From positions 34,230,892 to 34,294,891 of the forward strand of contig CM060109.1 of NCBI GenBank assembly GCA_030522415.1: DNA of 64,000 bases, written 5' to 3'. A program made the position numbers and the translations under genes. How positions within the stretch are numbered: the first letter of the stretch is position 1; each line of letters starts with the position of its first letter. A model generated the notes under the pieces. It was given only the letters and a program-made list of their open reading frames with translations, ran no database searches and was not told the DNA's origin. The stretch is from Channallabes apus (taxonomy: Eukaryota; Chordata; Actinopteri; Siluriformes; Clariidae). Below, piece after piece: positions 26,386 to 39,100 of the stretch.

Positions 26386-29300
26386 TGCAAAATAATATAT
26401 ATATATATGCATGCAAGATCCCGCGACCCTGTATATAAGGATAAAGTGGTACAGAAAATGAATGAATGAATGAATGCATGCAAGATACTTTTCTTTCCCT
26501 ACGTGAGTCAGTCCACGTCAGTCGTGCACTTTAACCAATCAGATGTGACCTCACCATTTCAACCAATCATAACCCGGCAGGAGCGCAGCCTTAATCCTGT
26601 TTACATGAAATAAACCTGCTACCGAGCAGGTTCAAGCTTACGGACATGTTGCTATGACAGCAAATGCGAGATGAGCATCGAAGAACGAAACAATCCAAGA
26701 TCAGGACAAATCCACAACAATCAAATCCAGCTAACTGAGTTAGCGACGTACGAAGAACACCCCCCTGGTTGATTGAGTCATTGTTTTTAAAGTTAATATG
26801 CTGCTTCTTTTATAAATTTGAAACAAAAATCATAAACAGTATAGAAACAAAAAAAAATTATTTGTAAGATTTTATTTATTTGAAAGTGAATGAGGTGGTA
26901 CGTTGGCATAGCGGTCAGCACTGTGGCCTTGCACCTTCAGGGTTGAGAGTTTGATTCTCGCCTCAAGTATGCGTAGAATTTGCATGGGGTTTGTGTCTAA
27001 GTACTCCTGTTTCTTCCCACAGTCTGAAGTCAAATTAGGTTAATTGGCATTTCCCTCTTGTCTGATGTGTGTACAAACATTTAAGATAAAATGTTGTATG
27101 ATATTTGAACAGTATTGTACTTGTATGTCTCATGATTTATTGTAATTGACTAAAATCTACATCTATAGTTACATATGCATTGTTGTATTTAAAATGCCTT
27201 TAAGATTACAATCACTTTTTTCATGATATTTAAACACATATATTTTTTTAAATAATACACAGATTCATCAAAGAAGCTGAAAGATGTTTTGGAGGAGTTT
27301 CATGGAAATGGTGTACTCTCCAAATACAACCCAGAGCAGGTACAGTATGACCCTTATATCATCGGTGATGTCACATGATTTAATACCATGTAAAAACACA
27401 CTGTGGCCTCATGCCTGGAAGGCCTAGTCAGTACGACAGCTTGATTCAGATCCCATAATGCTTTGTCATTAGCTACTGATTATGGCCTGGGCCTGACACC
27501 ACACAGAACATACATCAAATTGAATTAAAGAAGGCAGATACACCAATCTTTTGCTTGATGGTGTGTCTATTATATTTCTTTTCATTCATCCACCTTGACA
27601 CAAATATTTCACCTGTCTGGGTTTGGCGCCACTGGTTGTGACCCAGAACTTCGTCTGGATCAATAGAGAATAACAGTAGTGCAGTCAGCAGGTCTGCAGG
27701 CAGCGCCAGCGAGCTTTAGGTTTAACACTGACAACATGCTGTCTTTAGTGCAGAGTGCAGGGCTTTCCAACACATCCACAGCTAGCGAAAAGCTAAAGGC
27801 TGTTATTTAGTACTATAAAGTAAAAGTACTCTTGTCTTCTTAAGAGATGCCTGTCTTTGAGTCTGTGTATGCAATTTGTATTTTCTCCCCATGCTTGATG
27901 TGTTTCCTACTGGTACTCTGGTTTTCTCGCACAATTATAAAAACATGCAGATTGGCGTTTCCAAATTGCCAGTAGTACAGTATGTGCGTGTGCTTGTGTG
28001 CCCTGCAATGGATTGGCACCCCGTCCAGGGTGTTCCCCGTCTAGGTTTTGTCTAGTGCCCTGAGACAAGGTACAGTACACCCTTGCATATGCTTCAGACC
28101 TCCCTATCCACGAACCTGTACAGGATAAACAGTGTGGAGAATGAATATGATGAGATGAGTTATTTTACACTAATATGCTTCGATGCTAAAAGGCAGTACA
28201 TGCCAGTTTATTATCAAAATCAAATTCTTTATATGTTGAGAATTATGACTGTGTGAGCAGAGTGATAGGAAATGGGAGGGCCACAATAAAATGGTAACTT
28301 GTAAACCTAGTAGGCTAGGTAAAAAGAAATACTTAGGAGAATCTGCATAAGTCTAAAGCCCCAAGTGTCTACTTTCATATGAGCCATTAACCACTTCTGT
28401 GGAGTGTGACATCACAAATTGAATGGGGAACATGGGCATCTCAAAAACAGGTGGAAATTTTATTGTTTGGCCTCAGGTAAAAAGAGTTTTTTAAAAATCG
28501 GTTTATTATTAGGGAAAAAACATTGCTACTATTAGCCATATGACGTGTTTGGCTGAACACCAAGAAAATATTAACTCATTTTTTCCTTTTCACTCAGGGC
28601 ACTTTTTTCCTTCTACCTTCTTACTGGACATGTTCTGGTTAAGATTCTCTTTGTTGGTTCAATGTTTTCATTAGTTTTTAATTGTTATGTGATAAAACCT
28701 CTGTCCAGCTCTTGTCACATGTTTATTATCTACATCTAACCCTATTATATACTTCTACTATATATTATATTTCATTCTAATGTAAAACTCTTTTTGTTGT
28801 TTCAATCATTTCCAATCATGCTGGCTCAATACAACACTACTTGTTTGTACAGTATGGCTATTGGTAATTTAATTATGCCAAAAGCATATAAAGCTGTCAC
28901 ATGATAGCCTGTCCTTTCCACATTAGCTAAAACACAAAATATTGTGTATTTTGTATGTGTGTACAATGACACTGACCATATATATAACACTCAATGGTCT
29001 TTATGGTGAAGAGGTGCAGTGCCCAGGGTGTTCCCCTTTATAGCCAGGCTTATTTCACTCACTACATAAAGCAACAGATTTACATGCCATTACAGCGTTT
29101 ACATTCATTTGCACTGATATACAACAATATAGTAATGTCACACTTTGCTGCCCTCGTTACTACATGTTCCGATACAGCCTTACAGGTGCATCCACATTCA
29201 TGTTTTCCTCGGCATGGTCTGTGGATTTTACAGCAGCCTACTAATGTCGCTCAGCGTTGAATCTTTTTAAGGGTGATTTACTCTTGTGAGTTCACATGCT

Positions 29301-32300
29301 CCAGTCCCATTCTGCTCTCTATCTTCTGGCCTTTTTATCCTTGTCTCTCTCTGACTGACTTTGTGGCTTTCACCAAAAGGTTGTAGCTTTAACAACAGGA
29401 TGGGTCAAGAGGGTCTCAAATATCAGATGGATCAGAATAGGTCCAGTCATTTTAGACCCTCATAATAACTAAGTTTTATCTTAAGTATATATTTTATTTC
29501 TTTTTTTCCTCTATTATGTGTTGGCACAAATCAGCCCCCCCCCCCCCCCCCCCAAAAAAAAAAAAAAAAGAATTAGAAATGGTGACATTTTAAATGCTGG
29601 TCATCAAGAAATACCAGGTAGACATCAGGTCACAGAAGCCAAACTCACCATAGAGCATTAGAACTTAATTCCCTTTCTCCTTTTATCCTCATCCCTGTGA
29701 CTGCTAAACAGAAGCAAGATGTTCTCAACCAAGTAAGCCACAGCCCTCTGGGTTTGCATGCTCTGTGCTTCAATGTGTCTACATGCCTAAGCATAATATG
29801 TAACATAGTGCTCCGCTCTTGTTTCTGTCAATGTGTCACACGCAGGTCATACTGTATCCTAAATTGTGAACATCATAACCAGCTTCTTATGTGTCTCCCC
29901 TAAGTTCAATATCTTTAAATATGTTGAGTGTTGTCGAACTTCTTTTCATGTCTTGATATGTTTTGCAACTGTACATCCTTTCTTGTTCATCATTCTTGTT
30001 TTTCTTTTTTTAATTTAGATTTATTTGTTTTCCTTGGATATTAGTTTATTATTTATTTATAATATCCAGATGCATTGTTGATGAAGTACTGCTGGAAAAT
30101 CTGGTTTGTCACATCGTGGTAGAAAAATAAGATTATATTTACCTCACAGTCATGAGATGAGGATATATATTATTTAAAATAAAGCATTACTTTTGTCTAC
30201 AAGAAGTATGTTTCTTGTCTCCAAGAATGTTCTACATCTCCACACCATATCTTTGTGTGTTGCATATAGCCTATCGACTATGAGGGCTTCCAGCTCTTTA
30301 TGGCCACCTACTTGGAGAATGACATCCCAGAGGAACTGTGCCAACATCTCTTCACTTCTTTCAAGAGTAAGACCGGAACAAGCAGTTCCCCTGATCTCCC
30401 ACGCACTGGAGCAACACTTCTCGGTAAATACACTCCTTAAATTACTGTTATATCTTCCATATTAGTCTAAAAAGGTTGTGATGTAGTGTATGCAAAAATA
30501 ACTTTTAATTTAATTTTCACTGTTTAAGGTATCAAGAAATCGGACAATTGGAAGAGTTTGGTTGTTATACATGAAATCCCTAGTACAGTATTATGATCAT
30601 TTCCTTCCTAGTGAGCACATGTAGGACTGCAGCACATCTTCAGAACTAAAGACCTATTGGTGATGTCTTCCGCACCCATTAAAGCCCTAAAAATGTTAAC
30701 ACCCCAGACGTCTTCAGAGCTAAAGTCCACATACTGAAGTCACCTTGAGAATGACCTAAAGACCTCTTAAGGAATTCTGAGATTTAAAATGTTTCTACAG
30801 AAGACCTGAGGGCTAGTGCGGTGGGTTAGTGCATCGCCATCAACCTCCTCAGTTATTTTCATCAAATATGCATAAACAGAATGTTTATGAATCTTAATAT
30901 CTGGGGAAAAAAGACATTTAATAGTAATGATCTTTAAAATAAAGCAGAAATTGAAACCCACTATATCATATAATATATGTTTAAACCTTGTGTTTGTAAA
31001 GAATATACAAGGACATGCACACAGGTTCATTTATACTATATTTTTAAAACAATCAAGTATTAGGTGACAGAAAACCACGATCCAAACTGTTAGGAGATTT
31101 TCAAGTGGCTCCTCTATTGGTGTAAGGAAACCTGTTTTGCTCCCTGGCACTGCTTCCTCAGGGCATGACTCTCTGTTTATACTGAGTGAGTGAATAAACA
31201 GTCCAGATGGATGGATCATGCCCCTTTTGCATGCTGAAAGATTTCAGTTCAAAAGACCACCTTCTGTTTAAGGGGTGGGCTTCGAGTCAATGCCTCACAG
31301 TCCTCTGCTCTGTCACGACTTTCTCAATAATGTACTGTACATATCGCACTACAAAGATGGTCAGGGGTGCCATCTAGTGCTAGGAAATATCTCCATTTCA
31401 CAGTTCATCAGATGCTGATTAATGTTATCCTTTAGGAGCTACAGATCAATTATACATCCCATTACTTCATCAACATATATTTTAATGAATGTTAGCAATA
31501 TTGCTACCCCTAATTATGCTAAATTGTCTTTCAGCCTTATGAACAGCAAATAACATTTTCCTATTTCCACTTTTTCTTAACTCATAGTTTCCCAATCTTT
31601 GTCTTCTTTTGTTCTGTCCTTTACTTTTGTCTGTAACTCACTCTGTCTGCAGAACCCAAGTCGATTGATGCAGGTATCTCAATACAGACAGAAGTGGCCT
31701 GCGCTCCTATAACAGGTACCTGTGTGTACAGTGCAACCTGTGAAACATCATCTGTAGCAGCTTTCCACTGAGAAGATATCACATACCGTCATGACTGTGC
31801 TGGTTTTAAGTTTTTTTATGCTTACGATTTTGTTTTGTTATTTTACCTTCTTTAATATTAATTTCAAGGTGTAATTGTGCTTCCATTTCATATTCTCTAT
31901 ACTATACCCAGTGATTAAATACTGCAAAGTGTTGCTGTTATTCTGTGCATTGTGGTGTTATTCTTCCCCTTCAGCTATGCAGCACTAAGACCTCTGTGTC
32001 ACTCTCCTTTCCTGCAGGAGTCTTGCAGCAGCTCTGTCTCAAAAGATTTTCTGTTGTTCTCTGTTGTTTGTCACACCTCAGTTATTTCTGTTGTTTCTCT
32101 TAATTTCTTCCTTTCTAAGGGATGAATGGGAAAAGTATTCTCAGTGCTATGGCCAGACACACTCCAGAGCACCCAGCTAGTGTGATGCCAGGATCAGGCG
32201 CCACCACCTCGCCATGCTCCTCACGCTCCTCTTCACAACACTCAGGCACAGGGGGTCACACACCTCATCGCTCACCCAAACCTTCAGCAGGAAGCAGCTG

Positions 32301-35300
32301 TAATGCTCTCACACCCTCTAGGAGTGCCAACTCCCCTCGACTCTCTCCAGGTTAGTGTTAGGAGCGTAGGAGTAATAATCCTGTAATGCGACAGTTTTTT
32401 TAAACTGGATATTCAACTTGCATTAATTTTACTACTTTAGAATTGCATATATTTGTATATGTGTGTATATGTGTACATGCGTGTAGAAAATGCAAGTAGA
32501 ATGTTGCATTTTGCAAGTAGAATGGTGCATTTTTCCCCTTAATTGAAAATCTATACATTTAGCTCAATTTAACAAAAATTGAAAAATTTAAGATGTGTTT
32601 GAATTTTAGAGAAATTACTCTGCATAATAAGATTTCACTGTTCATGCACTAAGCATTGACAGTAACCAGTGGCGGTTTTAGGGTAGGGCGAACTGGGCAG
32701 CCGCCCAGGGCGGCATTTTTTTATGTCACGTGGGGGGCGGCACACGAACCTGGAGTAAAAAATAATAATCTGTGCCGCTAAGCGGTTTTCTATTATCTGT
32801 GATACCCGCGCTCGCGCCGCCCCTGAATGAGCCGCACAGAAGCTGAGCGAGCGGAGAGGATGGGGGGGGCAGAGTACAGTTCACTTCTCCCAAATGAAGC
32901 GGACAAGAAGGGGGCTAAATTATGTCTACCTGACTTTCTTACAAATAACGCACATTTCATTCAAAATATTATAAACACACACCAGTAATTTGCACTTTTT
33001 TCATTTATTTAATTGTGTGAAATGGCTAATACAAATAGGTAATAAAAACCGATTATGATGTGGAGGTGAATTGGTTTAGTCTTGACTTCTGGTTGTGAGT
33101 GACAGCGTTGGGGGAAATCTGTTGATTGTCGAATCGTCGATTATAAAGTAAACACAGCGATGGAGAAAAAAATGGCCAAAGCTGTCAGGGGTCCAATTTA
33201 GAAAAAAAAAGAAAAGAAGATGAGGAGAAACGGATAAAAGATAAAGGGATTCACCAATGTTCTCTCTGTATGATTAAGTTATTCATGTCATCATGTTAAT
33301 TAGTGGTATAACGTTAACTCTTAGGTTTGTTAGCCTTCTTGCTTATGATGCTTGCTATGCTTACGTTGCTAAAAAAACACACACAATAAAAACCTAATTT
33401 ACAAACCATCACAGAAATTCTAATGGTTTCTATTAAATACCACAAAATGTAACCACAAAATTATGCTTTGCAGCAAGACTGTTGCAAGTACAGTTATTTA
33501 TTTCCATTGTTTATTATGTTAATGTTGGCTATAGCCAATATATTTACGATATATTTACAGTATACTGTAAATAGCCAGTTTAATTTACATATGTGTAGAT
33601 AGTTTAAAAGACATTTTCCATTTGCTATAACTCTGTTACGTAACAAAGCATATAATTTGAGGCAGTAAATTAACCAAGGAGCTAATTGTTCCTCCCTTAG
33701 ATTAGACCATATTAGGTTAATAAAGTGTCTAATGACTGCCATCAAGAACCATGAGCCTCTTTGAGCTTATCACTTTTATGCACGATAAGGATCTATCTGA
33801 GATCTACCCCAACTTTTGGACTGCTCTCAGGATTGCACTTACATTGCCAGTGACTGTAGCTCAAGCAGAGAGAAGTTTTTCCAAACTCAGGTTAATCAAG
33901 ACATACCTGAGGTCAACCATGTCTCAGGAACGGCTCACTGGCCTTGCTGTCATAAGCATAAATCATGCAATAGGGGAGCAGATCTCATATGATGCCATTA
34001 TTGATGACTTTGCATCTAGAAAGTCCAGAAAAGTCAGATTTTAGTTTCAGTTTGTGGTTTCTGTTCTGCAGTGAAGTAAATAAGTTATTTTTCTTTAGTG
34101 TGATTTGTTCTAGGTTAATTCTATATTTATATAATATTTGTTTGTAGACAGTATATTTATACTGTCAGTATATTTAAGTTCTGAGTAGTTTAATAAAACG
34201 TGTGGTGTGTACAAAATGTGAATTTTTTTTTTTTGGCTCTCGCCCAGGGAGCAATTCAGTGTAGAACCGACACTGACAGTAACAACAGCAAGTTAAATTT
34301 AAGTTAAAGTTCTGCCAGAAAAAAAAATTTCTAAAAGATTTTGCTACCTGTGCAATGCCATCTTTCTCTTATTTGATTTTGCATTACTTTTACATACTGT
34401 ACACTCGCCATTAGAGGTTCCAAATTCATAAGGGAGTTTTGTGTATTTCATTCCATTAATTGGTTGATATTGACATGTACTAATATTAATTTGCTACAGT
34501 ATATTCAATATTAAAATAAATATTATTGATTTAGTTTGATTGATTAGATTTGATATATGGTCCAATAGAATAGAGAAGGAAACATAACGTGATGGTTACA
34601 AGACAAAATCTGGTCTTGGTCACTGCATTGTCTGGTCACTGTTATGTCTACAGAGCAAAGTCGAACAGACAAGGGGTTATCTCTGAGGAAAAGCCCATCC
34701 CCTCAGAAGAGTTCCACCCCATCCTCACCACAGATCGTCTTCCTGAAAGACATTGTGTGCTACCTCTCTCTGCTGGAGCGAGGGACTCCAGAGGACAAAC
34801 TAGAGTGTAAGTGTGAGATTTCTGTTGAGTAATACACTCATTAGCTCAATCCTCACGTTGTTATTTTTAAGTGAAGAAGAACCATTGAAGTAGAGTAGAT
34901 TTTAAAACCCATACTTTATCCCAGCTTGTCATAGAAATCATCATCAAAAATATGCAAATATGAAAGGAAAACATTATGAATAAAAAACTGGACTGAATGC
35001 AATTAAATAAATTAAATATGATGATTAAGGATATAACTATTCATATGCTTTTTAAGATAAAGTAACCTATACTTTTGTTTTTGAGAGGACAAATATTTTA
35101 CCATTTTTAAATTTAGTTTATTATATTTTAATTGAAATGAGACTCCACAAAATTAAATCTTTTAAGAAAGAAAATAAATGTGTCATTTTCAAACAGGTTT
35201 AATAAACTGTTAACTTAATAAACTGCCCTTCATTTCCAATTTTATCCTTTCAATTTCATCCCTTCTTAAGACGCTTAACTTGAATGAAGCTTAATAATGA

Positions 35301-36096
35301 GATTGGTGGCTCTGTATGCTGGGCCTCTGCCAGTAAATGGGAAGGAGAAAGTAGTGGGAGGAGGAAAGTTGCTTATACAGTACTCATTCATGTTGTGAGG
35401 AAAATCCCAGGAAGGTGTTAGATTGTACTACCCACAACTCAATGAGAGCTACATGTTATCACATGCAAATGTTAGACTTTGTTCCTCATTATGTTTATAT
35501 CTGAGTAGCGTTTCTGTCCTGTTTAGCATTGTAGTTATGTTTCTGGCTTTCTAATTGTCTTTGTCTTTTTACATTTTTTTTAGGTTTGCTGTGCTCCACA
35601 AGTTTCTTGCCACAGTTCACAATAATTGTATCTAATATGTTCATGTTTCTGATAAACGTAATGTAGGTGATAGGAAACTGATATAATGATTGCTATAATG
35701 CGATAGAGTGATAATATATGATAGTGATTTAAGAGGATCTGTACCTACATCCTAGCACAGTGTAATTCTTTACTTTCTTATTAGGATGCTGGGGTCAGAG
35801 TGCAGGGTCACCTCGGAGCAGACAGTGTTAAGGGCCCAACACTAATATGCTGGACACACACAAGTTTAAACAAGATTCCTAGCAAATCAGATACCGCAAA
35901 TTTTCATTAAGATTTAAAGATTTAAAGCTTTAGAGGTATGAATCAACTATTTAATACATTATTTAAGGTTAGGCGGCATGGTGGCATAGTGGTTAGCACT
36001 GTCGTCTTGCACCTCCAGGTTCTGGGTTTGATTCCCATCTGTGGGCATGGAGTTTTATTTTCTCTCCTGTGCTTGGTGGGTTTCCCAAATTGCCTG

Positions 36097-36179
<83 letters not shown>

Positions 36180-39100
36180 TGTGCCCTATGATGAATTGGA
36201 TCCCTGCTTCATGCCCTTAGTGCCCTGGGATAGGCTCCTGAATACAAGATAAAGCAGTATAGAAATTAGTGTTTAAGGTTATATATTTGTCAGGCTAAGG
36301 GAGCGCCCATCTTTTCCACATGTGGCCTATGGGTTAATGAATTCCCTAACATTTACAGGATAGGCTCTCTTACCTCTCCTTGCTCTTGCTTTTCTCTCTC
36401 TGCAGTCATGTTCCGGTTGTATGACACAGATGGCAATGGCCTGCTGGACAGCTCAGTAAGTCAGATACAATTGTTCGATTCTACATTAAACTCATTTATT
36501 ATTCTGCAGTCATTTTGGTTCTATAGAACTGCTAGGGTATATTTTCATAATTTTATTCATGGATTACTATATACAGCATCATCTGAGTTTAATCCTTACC
36601 TCCTTCTTTTAACATTTGAAAGCAGCAACTTAGAAAGGAAAACTCAGAGAATAATATGTCTGGTTTCACTAGATATTTAAAGAAGCCTGCCAGGAAATCT
36701 TGCATAGAAATCCACGATCATTCCGAGATGGAGTGGTTTCAGTCTGCATAGTGCATTTATTATCATTAAATATTAAACTTGATTTAACTGTGGCATAAAT
36801 ATTCACTTAGGAACTAGACCGTATCATCAATCAGATGGTCCATGTAGCAGAATACCTGGAATGGGACTCAACAGAGCTGAAACCGGTAAGCTCAACCATG
36901 TATTTTAAGTTTATGTGTTTATAGTCTACTGCAAAATGTCTGTTCTTCATTGTTATTAAATGAAATGAAAAGTGTACAACTTTACAATTTATCAATTTGT
37001 ATTTTATTTCTAAAAAGGTTTGTCCTAAATGTCTGTTTAGTTTAATATACAGTACAGACATACAAAAGATGCAAAAATTGTTTTAGCCATGAAGTTCCTG
37101 AAATCTATATTTGATTTAGATGTGGAGGGCTGTGTATGATATCTGGCTGAGTTAGGGAAAAATGTGTCAATGAGAATGTTAACACTAGATCAAAATGACA
37201 CAAAAGAGGTTGAAGGTAGATGTACAACCTACAGGAATAGAGTATATTTATATAAAAAAATTTATTAATATTGTCACCCCCATTATTTAATTTCATCCTC
37301 AAAGAAGTGCCCAAACTTTTGCACTTAGCTATAACATTGTTGCTCAGTGTAGACCGATTTTATTTATAAGAAAAATGTGTTTTCAGGAGTACTATCAATA
37401 ATCATTAGATAAATAAAAAAAAAAGTCACATATCTAATCATAAGTATAGTAACTTACGTTTCGACAAAGCATATTTTGCACAAAAAAAAAAATCAGTCCA
37501 TATAGAGAAAAGGTTGTATGATGTATGATGACACAGTACACTTTATAGCGTGTTATTCGTGCTTCAGTACACGTACATGTATGCATACTTTTGCTGTAGA
37601 TCTTGAAGGAGATGATGGAGGAAATTGACTATGACCATGATGGAACAGTCACATTAGAAGAGTGGATCAGAGGGGGAATGACTACTATCCCCTTGCTGGT
37701 ACTGCTGGGTATGGAGACGGTACGCCAGATTCTCTTTATGTATATACTGTATGTGTCCTTTTGATACTAATGTTGTAAATCTAGCTGAACCGAGGGCTAA
37801 GTAGTGAACTTTAAAACGTTCAGGTATTTGTGGTAGCTGCGATTGATTCCTTCCATTCTCTTCTCACATGCAGTATTTCAAACGTCTGTTCTCAGAATGT
37901 ACAAGAAGATGGGCAGCATGTATGGAGACTGAAGCACTTCAACAAGCCAGCATACTGCAACTACTGTCACACTATGCTGTTAGGAGTGCGCAAACAAGGC
38001 CTTTGCTGCGCACGTAAGTACCTGATCTTGCATTCTGTAATACTGTCATAATCATTAAATGTCTCCTCAAACCAGTAAATGTCTCTAACAGCAATGTGCA
38101 GAGGAGATAGTCAGGAAATATTTTGGAGGATTAAAATCTTTTTTCTATCAATTTATGGACTTTTATTGCACCCATATCCACTATAAAAGAGCTTTGCTTG
38201 TTCATTTCATTTACCTGACACCTGTACATATAATTACATAGGAGAATAATCTGAACTATTTGTGGACATGAGTAACTTTCCCAATCAACTCTTTTTTGAC
38301 AGTATGCAAGTACACAGTCCATGAGCGCTGTGTGTCCAAAGATATTGCTGCTTGCATCAGCACCTATGCCAAGTCCCGCAGACACACCAATGTGAGTAAA
38401 CCAGACATGCTATGCACGCGTACATGCTTTTACAATCTGGCACAAGTCTGCTAGTGTACTCATATATACTATACCGGGTGATTCTCTCAAAAGAGGCCCC
38501 AATATTCTGTAATAATGAAGCAATCTGAACGAAACAACAGACAGTTGTTGCTCCTCAGTATATAGAGCTTCGGACACGCCAAGATGCCCCTGAGTCGGAC
38601 TGATAAGGTAGGCACCAGATAGCCATCACGCTTTTTAATGCTGTATTTACTCAGTCACTCGATTTCTCATCAGGCTGATGATGAGTCACCAATTTGCTTA
38701 AGCGATGTCAGAGTAAATATAGGAAGAAATATGGGGTTTCCTGAAATTCCCTCAAAGACTTATTCAGAGGATGGTACGGAAACTGGAATATACCATACTG
38801 CACTGTACTATACTATACTATACTATACTGCACTATATTTACCGCAGCATACAAACGCCCATGTTATGAGTTCTGAAATTTTGTAAGAAATTTGCCTCGG
38901 CATGCAAAACATTTTTTTCATATGAGGAACCGAACCAAGACGAACCAAAGTGCGTACGTTAAGCCATTCAAATCTTGTTTACGTCAGTGGAAATCCAAGC
39001 GAAGCAAATTTACATTTACATTTTTTCCTTTTTTTTTAGCAAAATTTTGTGAAGTCACAGCACCATATGTCCCAAGAATGTTAGCAAGAACAGTAGCAAG

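Larger units (their letters stand above)
25619..26765. mobile_element. Unclassified terminal-inverted-repeat element (MITE-like)
   Basis: Left end GGGGGGTGTTCTTCGTACAT and right end, inverted, GGGGGGTGTTCTTCGTACGT match for about 25 bases, and further inner segments are also complementary. No clear target duplication was seen by eye. The interior of about 1.1 kb has no transposase but holds an (AT)n run, a poly-C tract and a SINE tail fragment. A PIF/ISL2EU-like origin is possible but not shown. Confidence 0.75.

Noticed and set aside
36408..36680. 90-codon frame extending past exon 7
   Set aside because: The part after 36455 lies beyond a consensus donor and loses similarity. The EF-hand continues in the exon at 36811.
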